DNA of 6,725 nt from Bacillota bacterium (GTDB lineage Bacteria; Bacillota; Syntrophomonadia; Syntrophomonadales; Syntrophomonadaceae): positions 1-6,725 of the forward strand of contig JAGFXV010000081.1 of assembly GCA_017861475.1 (NCBI GenBank), in the 5' to 3' direction. The notes beneath the pieces are model-generated. The model saw only the letters and a program-made list of their open reading frames with translations. It had not been told where the DNA came from and made no database searches. The translations under genes were made by a program, and so were the position numbers. This document shows positions 1 through 6,136 of this stretch, piece by piece (position 1 is the stretch's first letter; the number at the start of each line of letters is the position of its first letter).

Positions 1-245
1 AAAAAATAAATTCCGATCATCAGAATCATGACCGAACCAATCGTCGTGGCCTGATGCGGAGAAATAAGCAAGCTCAGGGCTTTTCCCAGCACCATGGAAA
101 CACTTACCGCCAACGCCGAAGACAATGCGATAACCAACAGGGAAATGACAGGAATCTTTATGTTTCTGATACCATAGGCTACGCCTACCATCAATCCGTC
201 TCCGCTGACTGCCAGCGAAAACAATATAATTGCCAGGAATTCCAA
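1..245 (-). CDS. ytaF: Sporulation membrane protein YtaF, N-terminal part (partial)
   Basis: Only the first 81 codons are inside the window; the gene continues past base 1. The product is a polytopic membrane protein of the YtaF family, related to the MntP/DUF204 manganese exporters. Its exact role in sporulation is not well defined. Three hydrophobic segments are visible (about residues 3-25, 31-54 and 66-81). The family pattern is clear: LAVSGDGLMVGVAYGIR (residues 11-27, with the acidic D16 in the first membrane segment), then a P32 that opens the second helix. The start is TTG at 243-245, chosen because GGAG lies seven bases upstream and the homology begins at once; the nearby ATG is in another frame. 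It lies 81 bases after mutM on the same strand, an order (polA-mutM-ytaF) known from spore-forming Bacillota. There is no terminator in the gap, so it may be co-transcribed with mutM. The family call is firm; transport activity is inference. Confidence 0.9.
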   Translation of the reverse strand, partial: MEFLAIILFSLAVSGDGLMVGVAYGIRNIKIPVISLLVIALSSALAVSVSMVLGKALSLLISPHQATTIGSVMILMIGIYF

Positions 246-255
246 CTTGCCACTC

Positions 256-291
256 CATTCATATATTAAATATATCCATACTATATGAATG
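256..291 (-). repeat. Inverted repeat just upstream of the ytaF start
   Basis: A perfect 10-bp inverted repeat, CATTCATATA at 256-265 and TATATGAATG at 282-291, encloses a 16-base AT-rich spacer. Its proximal arm ends in the GGAG ribosome site of ytaF (253-256, shared base 256). No T-run follows, so it is not a terminator. It could be an mRNA hairpin beside the ribosome site or a protein-binding palindrome in a ytaF promoter. The structure is seen directly; the function is not known. Confidence 0.5.
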
Positions 292-326
292 TTGCTTACA
301 AGGTGTGAATGAGCAGCGGCGGACTT

Positions 327-1133
327 CTATTTCTGGCAGTGTTCGCAGTAGTGGCTGCTGCGTCCGCCGATGACGTCTTTTTTCAATATCTGTCCGCAGA
401 TTTTGCAGGGGCAGTCGGTCTTTCCGTAAACCTGCAATAGCTCCTGAAATTCTCCGCTTTTATTATATCCGTCCCTAAAATCACGGAAGGTGGTGCCGCG
501 CTGGTTAATACTGGCCTGTAAAACTTTAACGATGGCTTTGCGCAGGCGCTTGATCTCTGCCGGACGCAACGACCCGGCCGGACGATCCGGACGAATCCGG
601 GCATCGAACAAAGCCTCGTCGGCGTAAATATTTCCAATCCCGGCAATGCAATGCTGGTTTAGCAGCAAGGTCTTGATGGCCACTTTACGATCCCGGCAGA
701 TCTCCTGCAGATAGCGATCCGTAAATTCCGGGGAAAGCGGCTCCCTGCCCATCCGGCAGAAGATACATTCCGGGTCAGTCAGGAACCTCACTCCGCCAAA
801 ACGCCGGGGGTCCAGATAAATCAGCTTGTAACCATTGTCCAGGGATATGACCATATGCACATGGGAAGCGCTGATTTCTGCATTTTCATCCTGCATATAG
901 AAGCGTCCCGTCATGCCCAGATGCACCACCAGCGTGTAGCCCGGCTCAAGCTCCATGATCAGATATTTGCCCCGTCTTCTGATCTCACGGATATGCTGTC
1001 CAATCACGCTTGCCGGTTCGTAATCCTGTGCCTTGATGATATCCGTTCTGCGAAACTTAATGTCCTTGATGACCGCCCCGACGTTTTCCAGCAAACTGCG
1101 TCTGATTGTCTCCACTTCGGGCAATTCCGGCAT
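327..1133 (-). CDS. mutM: Formamidopyrimidine-DNA glycosylase (8-oxoguanine glycosylase / AP lyase)
   Basis: This is a bifunctional base excision repair enzyme. It removes 8-oxoguanine and ring-opened purines from DNA and cuts the abasic site by beta,delta-elimination. All landmarks are present. The mature N-terminus PELPEVE supplies the catalytic proline (P2) and E3. K56 sits in RRGKYL, and HLGMTG is at 71-76. DPRRFGG (108-114) holds intercalating residues, and GIGNIYADE (165-173) includes N168. The C-terminal zinc finger has C243, C246, C263 and C266, with the conserved R258 in its hairpin. At 268 residues it is the usual family length, so it is complete. The ATG start is fixed by the need for MPELPE. 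A GAGG at 1141-1144 lies seven bases upstream, inside the end of the preceding small gene, whose stop codon is two bases away. Translation is therefore probably coupled. It is probably expressed in one operon with polA. Confidence 0.99.
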   Translation of the reverse strand: MPELPEVETIRRSLLENVGAVIKDIKFRRTDIIKAQDYEPASVIGQHIREIRRRGKYLIMELEPGYTLVVHLGMTGRFYMQDENAEISASHVHMVISLDNGYKLIYLDPRRFGGVRFLTDPECIFCRMGREPLSPEFTDRYLQEICRDRKVAIKTLLLNQHCIAGIGNIYADEALFDARIRPDRPAGSLRPAEIKRLRKAIVKVLQASINQRGTTFRDFRDGYNKSGEFQELLQVYGKTDCPCKICGQILKKDVIGGRSSHYCEHCQK

Positions 1134-1135
1134 GG

Positions 1136-1294
1136 TTAAACCTCACGGCTTTGCTGGGCAGCCAGTTCACGCTGATAGGCTTTCCAGCCCGGACACCATT
1201 TGGTGTGCCATCTCCATAGACGTGCTTTAAAAGTATGGGGATTTTCTTCAGCTTTCTTGCGCATCGGACAGGTTGCACATTTTGATTCCATCAT
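1136..1294 (-). CDS. Small Cys-rich protein between polA and mutM, function unknown
   Basis: This 52-residue protein has a CxxCP motif near the N-terminus (C6, C9) and a second conserved-looking block, LWRWHTKWCPGWKAYQREL (26-44), that contains H30 and C34. The four residues C6, C9, H30 and C34 could bind one zinc ion, though this is inference. There is no signal peptide or membrane segment; the protein is basic and Trp-rich (W27, W29, W33, W37). I know of no assigned function. It is very likely real. A strong AAGGAGG (1299-1305) lies four and seven bases before two consecutive ATG codons, and the gene fits tightly between polA (19 bases after its stop) and mutM (2 bases before its start). 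The mutM ribosome site lies inside its last codons. The second ATG (1289-1291, 51 residues) has the better spacing and may be the true start. A longer in-frame start at 1336 would overlap polA and lacks a ribosome site. Confidence 0.8.
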   Translation of the reverse strand: MMESKCATCPMRKKAEENPHTFKARLWRWHTKWCPGWKAYQRELAAQQSREV

Positions 1295-1298
1295 ATTG

Positions 1299-1305
1299 CC
1301 TCCTT
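1299..1305 (-). promoter_or_regulatory. Ribosome binding site of the small Cys-rich gene
   Basis: AAGGAGG on the minus strand is a near-perfect Shine-Dalgarno sequence. It lies four bases before the first and seven before the second of two adjacent ATG codons. It is the main reason to accept this short gene and to reject the longer in-frame start that overlaps polA. Confidence 0.85.
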
Positions 1306-1313
1306 CAGTGTAT

Positions 1314-3941
1314 TTATTCCCAAGACTGCATTTCATACCAGTTGGTGCCCACTTTCATACTTACGATCAGCGGCACCTTGAGAGTATAGGCACTTTCCAT
1401 GCAGCTCCTGACGATCTCGGCGGTTTCCTCCAGCTCACTACGCGGCACTTCCAGCAGCAGTTCATCATGGACCTGTAACAGCAGACGGCTTTTCAGACCA
1501 TGATGGGTAAGCATATCATCCACCTTGATCATAGCCAGTTTGATGATATCGGCGGAAGTTCCCTGGATGGGCGTATTCAGCGCCATTCTCCGGGCAAAGG
1601 ACTGCACCATTTTATTCTTGGCCCGCAGATCCGGCAAGTAGCGTCTCCGCCCCAGTGCCGTTTCCACATAACCGTATTTTATCCCGTAATCAACGACATC
1701 CTGCATATACTGCTTTACGCCCGGATAGGAGTCAAGATATTCTTCGATATAGCGTCCGGCCTCTTTGCGGGAAACCCCGGTATCCCTGGCCAGGCCGAAA
1801 TCGCTGATGCCGTAGATGATGCCGAAGTTGACTGCTTTGGCGCGGCGGCGCAGAGTTTCGTCCACTCTTTCCAGCGGAACGTTAAATATCTCAGCGGCCG
1901 TGCGGGTGTGAATGTCGATCCCTCTCTGGAAGGTATCGATCAGCGTCTCATCACTGCTGATATGCGCCAGGCAACGTAAATCGATCTGTGAATAGTCCGC
2001 CGTAAACAGCAGCGTTTCCTTGGAACCGGCTGCAAAAGCTTTGCGGATGCGGCGGCCTGCTTCCATTCTGATTGGGATGTTTTGCAGATTGGGCTCCACG
2101 CTGGAAAGACGCCCGGTTGCGGTCAGCGCCTGCTTGAATATGGTATGCACCCGTCCGGTTTCCGGATGGATCAGTCCCTGCAGCGCATCGGCATAAGTCG
2201 ATTTCAGTTTGCTCAGCTGGCGATAGTCAATAATATAGGGAATGATCTCATGCTGATCCAGCAGGTTTTCCAGCACTTCCTGTCCGGTCGAATAGCCGGT
2301 TTTGGTTTTCTTGCCCCCGGGCAGACCCAGGTCTTCAAACAAAACCTGCGCCAGTTGTTTGGGGGAATTTATATTGAATTTCACGCCAGCCAGTGCATAG
2401 ATACGGTCTTCATCCTTATCCAATCCCGTAGCCAGTTCTTCTGAAATCTGCGCCAAAACCCGCTTTTCCACTTTTATGCCGACAAACTCCATCTTGGCCA
2501 GGATTTCCGACAAGGGCATTTCCATATCATACAGCAGGCAACGCAGCTCGTCGGTCAATTCCTCTTCCATCTTATGATAAAGAGGGATGATCAGCGCCAC
2601 CTGGTCAGTCAGACTCAAGGCATTCGTGTCCAGCCTCATATGATGATGAGCGATGATTTCAATCAGCGTCTCCCCCTGAAAGGACGGATCGAGTACATAG
2701 CTGAGCAGCAGACTGTCACCTTTGATCCCGCGCAGGTTGATCCCCGAGCGCAGCAGGAATACCTGGGCAGACTTGGCATTATGCAAATATTTGGGGCGCT
2801 GCGGATCCTCCAGCATCTCCCGCAGCCAATCAAGCGCCCCACTATTCTGCAAATCAAGCCAGACCAGTTCATTACCGGCGGCCAGATATATTTTTACGCC
2901 CTGCGCCCACATGGGGTGATGATAGCTGGTTTCAATATGTACCGCCAACGCCTGCTTGTCATTCAACCGGGCTAAAAATTCATTAACATCCGTGGCGGTT
3001 GTTAATTCACGTACGGTCAAAGCCGGATTTATTTCTTCCATCCCGGGTAAATGCGGTTCCTCTTTTTCCGGTTGGCTTTGTTCCAGTGATGCCAGCAGTC
3101 CTTTGAACTCCAACTTTTTATATAGCACACTGAGCTCGGCTCGTTGTATTTCCCTGACCGGGAAATCATCAATGGAGGCGTCAATTTCAACATCCCGTTT
3201 GATCGTGGCCAGATCACGGCTCAGATAAGCCAGGTCCTGATAGGTAAGCAGGTTTTCTTTTAATTTTTTGCCGCTGATTTCATCGATATGATCATAAAGG
3301 TTTTCCAGACTGCTGTATTCTTTGACCAGCTTGATGGCGGTTTTGCTGCCAACTCCCGGTACGCCGGGGATATTGTCGGAACTGTCGCCCATCAGGGCTT
3401 TAATCTCAATCATTTGCTCCGGCGGCACTTCCCATTTCTCCACCACGGCCTGCGGATCATAAACATGCATGTCCGTGATCCCTTTTCTGCTCATATATAC
3501 TTTGGTATGTTCGCTGACCAGTTGCAGCGCGTCTCCATCTCCGGTCAGGATGATCGTTTCCATGCCAGCTTCTTCCGCCTGCCTGCTCAATGTCCCAATC
3601 AGATCATCGGCCTCAAAACCCTGCATTTCGACATAACTGACATTCATGGTGGTCAGGACCTCACGCAGCAGTTGAAACTGCCCGATCAGCTCATCCGGTG
3701 TCTCGCCCCGGTTGGCTTTATATTCACTGTAGGTTTCATTGCGGAAGGTTTTGCGGTCCATATCGAAGGCCACCACAATATGCGAAGGTTGTACTTCTGC
3801 ACTCACCCGGTTGAACATGGTCAGAAAACCATATACCCCGTTGGTATAGATACCTTCCCTGGTATGCAGCAGGGGCAAAGCATAAAAAGCCTTGAAAAGA
3901 AGACTGTTTCCATCTATCAGCAGCAGAGTATTATCCTTCAT
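1314..3941 (-). CDS. polA: DNA polymerase I
   Basis: This 875-residue family A polymerase acts in Okazaki fragment maturation and gap filling in excision repair. The 5'-3' nuclease domain (about 1-285) is intact: D10, D60, E110/D112/D113, D135/D137, GDSSDN (185-190) and the helix-hairpin-helix PGVPGVGSKTA. The 3'-5' exonuclease-like domain (about 310-470) is degenerate. Its first motif reads HIE (335-337) instead of DxE, and the later catalytic Asp positions are also lost, so proofreading is probably absent, as in Bacillus Pol I. The polymerase domain (about 475-875) has motif A DYSQIDLR (649-656), the O-helix RRRAKAVNFGIIYG (698-711, with K702, F706, Y710) and motif C QVHDE (823-827). Motif A carries Asp654 where Glu is usual. 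The start is ATG at 3939-3941, six bases after GGAGG; a TTG two codons upstream touches that site and is unlikely. The small Cys-rich gene and mutM follow in the same direction. Confidence 0.99.
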   Translation of the reverse strand: MKDNTLLLIDGNSLLFKAFYALPLLHTREGIYTNGVYGFLTMFNRVSAEVQPSHIVVAFDMDRKTFRNETYSEYKANRGETPDELIGQFQLLREVLTTMNVSYVEMQGFEADDLIGTLSRQAEEAGMETIILTGDGDALQLVSEHTKVYMSRKGITDMHVYDPQAVVEKWEVPPEQMIEIKALMGDSSDNIPGVPGVGSKTAIKLVKEYSSLENLYDHIDEISGKKLKENLLTYQDLAYLSRDLATIKRDVEIDASIDDFPVREIQRAELSVLYKKLEFKGLLASLEQSQPEKEEPHLPGMEEINPALTVRELTTATDVNEFLARLNDKQALAVHIETSYHHPMWAQGVKIYLAAGNELVWLDLQNSGALDWLREMLEDPQRPKYLHNAKSAQVFLLRSGINLRGIKGDSLLLSYVLDPSFQGETLIEIIAHHHMRLDTNALSLTDQVALIIPLYHKMEEELTDELRCLLYDMEMPLSEILAKMEFVGIKVEKRVLAQISEELATGLDKDEDRIYALAGVKFNINSPKQLAQVLFEDLGLPGGKKTKTGYSTGQEVLENLLDQHEIIPYIIDYRQLSKLKSTYADALQGLIHPETGRVHTIFKQALTATGRLSSVEPNLQNIPIRMEAGRRIRKAFAAGSKETLLFTADYSQIDLRCLAHISSDETLIDTFQRGIDIHTRTAAEIFNVPLERVDETLRRRAKAVNFGIIYGISDFGLARDTGVSRKEAGRYIEEYLDSYPGVKQYMQDVVDYGIKYGYVETALGRRRYLPDLRAKNKMVQSFARRMALNTPIQGTSADIIKLAMIKVDDMLTHHGLKSRLLLQVHDELLLEVPRSELEETAEIVRSCMESAYTLKVPLIVSMKVGTNWYEMQSWE

Positions 3942-3947
3942 AGCCAA

Positions 3948-3952
3948 CCTCC
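3948..3952 (-). promoter_or_regulatory. Ribosome binding site deciding the polA start
   Basis: GGAGG on the minus strand stands six bases before ATG at 3939-3941. The in-frame TTG at 3945-3947 follows the motif with no spacing, so the ATG is the better start and the protein is 875 rather than 877 residues long. Confidence 0.8.
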
Positions 3953-3970
3953 AGCAAAATATTTTCTCAG

Positions 3971-4006
3971 AAAAATCAAATGGGCAGAATTTATTCTCTG
4001 CCCATT
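3971..4006 (-). terminator. Rho-independent terminator of the sigma/anti-sigma unit
   Basis: A perfect 10-bp stem (3979-3988 with 3997-4006, core GGGCAGA/TCTGCCC) closes an 8-base loop. On the minus strand it is followed by a T-rich tract (TTTGATTTTT, 3971-3980). It lies about 40 bases after the anti-sigma stop and about 30 bases before the polA start. It should separate the signalling unit from the repair cluster, so polA then needs its own promoter. A TATAAT (4007-4012, minus strand) sits directly upstream of the stem but has no convincing -35 box. The hairpin could instead be part of the polA leader. Confidence 0.75.
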
Positions 4007-4045
4007 ATTATAGCTTATATTGATTTATTTATTTAGTATCAGGAA

Positions 4046-5092
4046 TCAGTCTTTTCCCACCAGGCGTACTTCGACGGTTACAGAATCAACTGTTTTGTCA
4101 ATACGTTCCTGCGCCGCCTGCAGATCCTGTTTCTGTTTCAATAAACTCTGCAGCTGGGTCTGCTGCTCATCACTCAGGTCGCCGCTATTCTGCAGTTTCT
4201 GGATGTTTTCATCCAGGCTGGCCAATGCTTTCTGATTATCATTGTAGGCCTCTGTATAAGTGACGCTATTTGGCAGGGGTGTTTCCACTCCTACACTGCC
4301 AAGTTGGCTCAGCAACTCGCTGGCTTTTTCTTTGGGAACCTGCATAGTCACCACTTTTACGTTCTCAGCAGTGGCTGCCATCACATTGGAAGATTTTACG
4401 CTGATCTGTGCTCCGCTGGCATAAGCCAACTGCATGACATCCTGCATGGATTTTTCCATATTATCGACCTGTATTTTGGCGGTATAATTCTGTTCTACTT
4501 TTTCCTGTACAGCCACCTCGACAGGTTTTGAACCCGTGGGGGCTGTACCTGTACTATTGCCCGGCTTTGCTGTACCAGGTGTTTTGTCACCGGTCTGTCC
4601 GGCAGGATCAGTGACCTGATCGCCGTTTTCAGTCTGTTCGTCTTCGCTATGTTTGTTGAGCCAATCCTGCAGGATTTTATTGTTGTCAACAATCGCAATA
4701 TGCGGTCTGGTGTCTTTATCCATCCAGTCATGCAGGGAAGCGACCATCGCTCCATAAGGCAAATAACTGCTGGCAAAAATACCGGCACTGATAGCCAATC
4801 CTGCGACTGTTGCGGCTATCCATCCGGTACGTTTGGGAACGCCCAGCGGGCTTCCGGGGAATATTTTTATCTTTTCATGGCTAATCCGGTTATGGAGGCT
4901 TTCTCCAAAATTGATTGGGATCTGAGGAGTATCAAGATTTTTGAGCATAGCACAAATACGGCCCATCTCTTCCAGTTTGCGTGCACAAAGTTCACACTCC
5001 CCGAGATGTTCCGCGATAGCTTCATTTTCCACATTGTTGGTCATTTTATCCAAGTATGGAGAAAATAACGTTTGCATTTGCTCGCAATTCAT
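4046..5092 (-). CDS. Membrane anti-sigma factor with zinc finger and DUF4349-like extracellular domain
   Basis: This is the probable negative regulator of the sigma factor encoded just upstream. Its N-terminus is a zf-HC2/ZAS-type anti-sigma domain with C3, H29, C33 and C36 in the pattern HxxxCxxC; in this family the domain binds and holds the sigma factor in the cytoplasm. One transmembrane helix follows (about 90-111). Next comes a low-complexity Gly/Pro/Thr/Ser linker (about 150-190), and then an outside domain (about 195-345) that resembles DUF4349: a beta-alpha part, VPKEKASELLSQLG (252-265), TEAYND (280-285), a long coiled coil (about 285-333) and a final beta strand. At 348 residues it is longer than simple anti-sigma factors such as RsiW (about 200). 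AGGAGG (5101-5106) is eight bases before the ATG. The gene starts 33 bases after the sigma factor stop. The anti-sigma role is a confident family and context call; the signal sensed is unknown. Confidence 0.9.
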   Translation of the reverse strand: MNCEQMQTLFSPYLDKMTNNVENEAIAEHLGECELCARKLEEMGRICAMLKNLDTPQIPINFGESLHNRISHEKIKIFPGSPLGVPKRTGWIAATVAGLAISAGIFASSYLPYGAMVASLHDWMDKDTRPHIAIVDNNKILQDWLNKHSEDEQTENGDQVTDPAGQTGDKTPGTAKPGNSTGTAPTGSKPVEVAVQEKVEQNYTAKIQVDNMEKSMQDVMQLAYASGAQISVKSSNVMAATAENVKVVTMQVPKEKASELLSQLGSVGVETPLPNSVTYTEAYNDNQKALASLDENIQKLQNSGDLSDEQQTQLQSLLKQKQDLQAAQERIDKTVDSVTVEVRLVGKD

Positions 5093-5100
5093 GGTACTAA

Positions 5101-5123
5101 CCTCCTCGCTCTTTTAGACGAGG
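5101..5123 (-). promoter_or_regulatory. Anti-sigma ribosome site, partly within a short hairpin
   Basis: The Shine-Dalgarno sequence AGGAGG (5101-5106) is eight bases before the anti-sigma ATG. A CCTCG/CGAGG stem (5119-5123 with 5104-5108, 10-base loop) covers half of it. The stem is only 5 bp, so any effect on translation is speculative. Confidence 0.4.
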
Positions 5124-5125
5124 CC

Positions 5126-5707
5126 CTAATTTAAAAGTTCCCGCTCGGTCAATTTTTTTTGTAAAATATTCCGGGCTCTGCTTATCCTTGATTTTACGGT
5201 TCCGATGGAGCAATCCAGCACGGCCGCAATTTCCTCATAACTCAATTCCATGATGTCCCTGAGCACAATCACGGTTTTATGCTCAGGTTTCATTTCATCC
5301 AAAAGCAGCTGAATAATTTGGGAAAATTCCTTTTTCTCATAGACTACATCAGCAGCAAGAGACTTGTCGGATATTTCCCTTTCGATTTCATCGCCATCCA
5401 GCGTTGCCAAAGGCTCATCCAGGGAGATCGGTACGATTTTGCGCTTGCGCCGGCGCAGCTCGTCCAGACAAACATTGGTGGTGATGCGGTATATCCAGGT
5501 GCCAAAACTGGCGTCTCCTTTAAAAGAACGCAAGGAACGATAGGCTTTTATAAAAGCCTCCTGCGCCATGTCATTGGCGTCATCTTCATTGCCCATATAT
5601 CGGTATGCCAGCATATATACTTTATTTTGATATGTTTTGACCAGTTCCTCAAAAGCATATGTATCCCCATGCAGGGTTCGTTTTACCAGGTGTTGATCCG
5701 AATTCAT
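5126..5707 (-). CDS. ECF-type RNA polymerase sigma factor (SigW/RpoE-like)
   Basis: This group 4 sigma-70 factor, 193 residues long, directs RNA polymerase to a stress or envelope regulon. Region 2 spans about 18-88. It contains FEELVKTYQNKVYMLAYRY, the acidic EDDANDMAQEAFIKAYRSL segment that contacts the core polymerase, and FGTWIYRITTNVCLDELRRRKR for -10 recognition. A charged linker (about 95-125) follows. Region 4 (about 131-187) has the helix-turn-helix LSYEEIAAVLDCSIGTVKSR (155-174) for the -35 element. There is no extra C-terminal domain. The ATG start has AAAGGAG (5714-5720) six bases upstream. The gene for a zf-HC2 anti-sigma factor follows after 33 bases, the usual pairing for this class. 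I could not find a clear ECF-type promoter upstream that would show autoregulation. The specific sigma name and target genes cannot be read from this window. Confidence 0.96.
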   Translation of the reverse strand: MNSDQHLVKRTLHGDTYAFEELVKTYQNKVYMLAYRYMGNEDDANDMAQEAFIKAYRSLRSFKGDASFGTWIYRITTNVCLDELRRRKRKIVPISLDEPLATLDGDEIEREISDKSLAADVVYEKKEFSQIIQLLLDEMKPEHKTVIVLRDIMELSYEEIAAVLDCSIGTVKSRISRARNILQKKLTERELLN

Positions 5708-5931
5708 CGATTACTCCTTTGACCAGTCTCACTCCACGCAGCTTAATCCAAAATGCCAACCAGACTGGCCCAAAAAATGCAAATGCGTTCTAAGTATGGT
5801 TACTATTCTGCGCGTATAAATAATATTCCTTTAAATTTTGCCCGTCCCTGCTTATGTAAAGTATGTAACGGATGCCATTTTATAGCTATAAAGGCTCTCT
5901 TTTCCCGCCCTCCGGGCTGGTGCCTAAATCC
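5708..5931. other. Divergent intergenic region between the sigma operon and tRNA-Leu
   Basis: This region holds the leader and presumably the promoter of the sigma operon. On the minus strand a TTTACA can be found (about 5854-5859), but no good -10 box stands at the right distance. No clear ECF motif pair (GGAAC or TGAAAC with CGTC or CGTA) was seen either. Other visible structure is a TATAGCTATA palindrome (5880-5889) and a small GCCC/GGGC hairpin inside an AGGC/GCCT frame (about 5891-5924) without a T-run. The short ORF read across it on the plus strand has no ribosome site or recognisable motif. Confidence 0.4.
5714..5770 (-). promoter_or_regulatory. Sigma factor leader: stem abutting the ribosome site
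   Basis: In the minus-strand leader, GGCCAGTCT (5762-5770) can pair with AGACTGGTC (5721-5729), giving nine pairs with one G-U and a 32-base loop. The stem ends exactly at the ribosome site AAAGGAG (5714-5720). It leaves that site unpaired, so it may hold it open or affect ribosome loading or mRNA stability. Pairing is seen; function is inference. Confidence 0.4.
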
Positions 5932-5960
5932 TTGACAACCAAGATGGCAAACCTTATAAT
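5932..5960 (+). promoter_or_regulatory. Consensus sigma-A promoter of the tRNA-Leu gene
   Basis: TTGACA (5932-5937) and TATAAT (5955-5960) are both perfect consensus hexamers, with an ideal 17-base spacer. Transcription should begin near 5967, giving a leader of about 25 bases before the tRNA. Such a strong promoter is typical of stable RNA genes. Confidence 0.93.
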
Positions 5961-5991
5961 AATTCTTGCGTCCGCACAAAACAAATATTTA

Positions 5992-6076
5992 GCCAGAGTG
6001 TCGGAATTGGCAGACGAGCGCGACTCAAAATCGTGTGCCGTGAGGCGTGTGGGTTCGAGTCCCACCTCTGGCACCA
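5992..6076 (+). tRNA. tRNA-Leu (anticodon CAA)
   Basis: The RNA folds as a class II tRNA. The acceptor stem GCCAGAG (5992-5998) pairs perfectly with CTCTGGC (6066-6072). The anticodon stem CGCGA/TCGTG holds the loop CTCAAAA, so the anticodon is CAA and reads UUG leucine codons. A long variable arm (TGCC/GGCG type) follows, as expected for leucine. The T arm is GTGGG-TTCGAGT-CCCAC (6049-6065). The discriminator is A73, the leucine type, and CCA is encoded (6074-6076). It is a single-gene unit with its own promoter and terminator. It could in principle serve as an integration site, but no integrase or repeated 3' end is present here. Confidence 0.98.
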
Positions 6077-6119
6077 TCAGAAAAACAGGGCTTTTAAAAG
6101 CCCTTTATTTGTTTTCTGA
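6077..6119 (+). terminator. Terminator after tRNA-Leu, possibly working in both directions
   Basis: The palindrome GGGCTTTTAAAAGCCC (6088-6103) is followed by a T-rich run (TTTATTTGTTTT). It is nested in a longer imperfect stem formed by TCAGAAAA (6077-6084) and TTTTCTGA (6112-6119). The minus strand also has a short T-run after the stem, so it may also stop transcription entering from the right. It begins immediately after the CCA end. Confidence 0.85.
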
Positions 6120-6136
6120 GGTTTTTATTATACCAT

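Noticed and set aside
54..269. Plus-strand ORF of 71 codons at the left end
   Set aside because: It is antisense to the YtaF coding frame, Gln-rich and without motifs. The minus frame has clear membrane-protein homology.
1136..1336. Longer form (66 residues) of the small Cys-rich gene
   Set aside because: The upstream ATG overlaps the end of polA and has no ribosome site, while AAGGAGG points to the ATG pair at 1289-1294.
1500..1979. Plus-strand ORF of 159 codons opposite polA motifs B and C
   Set aside because: The opposite strand codes for the most conserved part of DNA polymerase I; the plus reading has no family features.
3288..4013. Plus-strand ORF of 241 codons opposite polA
   Set aside because: It lies opposite the well-conserved 5' nuclease domain of polA, has no ribosome site and no recognisable domain. 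It is a shadow of the polA codons.
5708..5931. Autoregulated ECF promoter in front of the sigma gene
   Set aside because: Only isolated GGAAT and AGAAC words occur, without a CGTC or CGTA box at the right distance, so no promoter is called.
5753..5935. Plus-strand ORF of 60 codons upstream of the tRNA
   Set aside because: No ribosome site and no motif, and it overlaps the tRNA promoter and the sigma operon leader.
5992..6076. tRNA-Leu as an attachment site of an integrated element
   Set aside because: No integrase gene, no second copy of the tRNA 3' end and no transposon-like genes are in the window.
5886..6077. Minus-strand ORF of 63 codons starting MVPEVGLEPTRL
   Set aside because: It is the antisense reading of tRNA-Leu. 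The EVGLEPTR peptide is a known database artefact from the conserved T arm and 3' end of tRNA genes.
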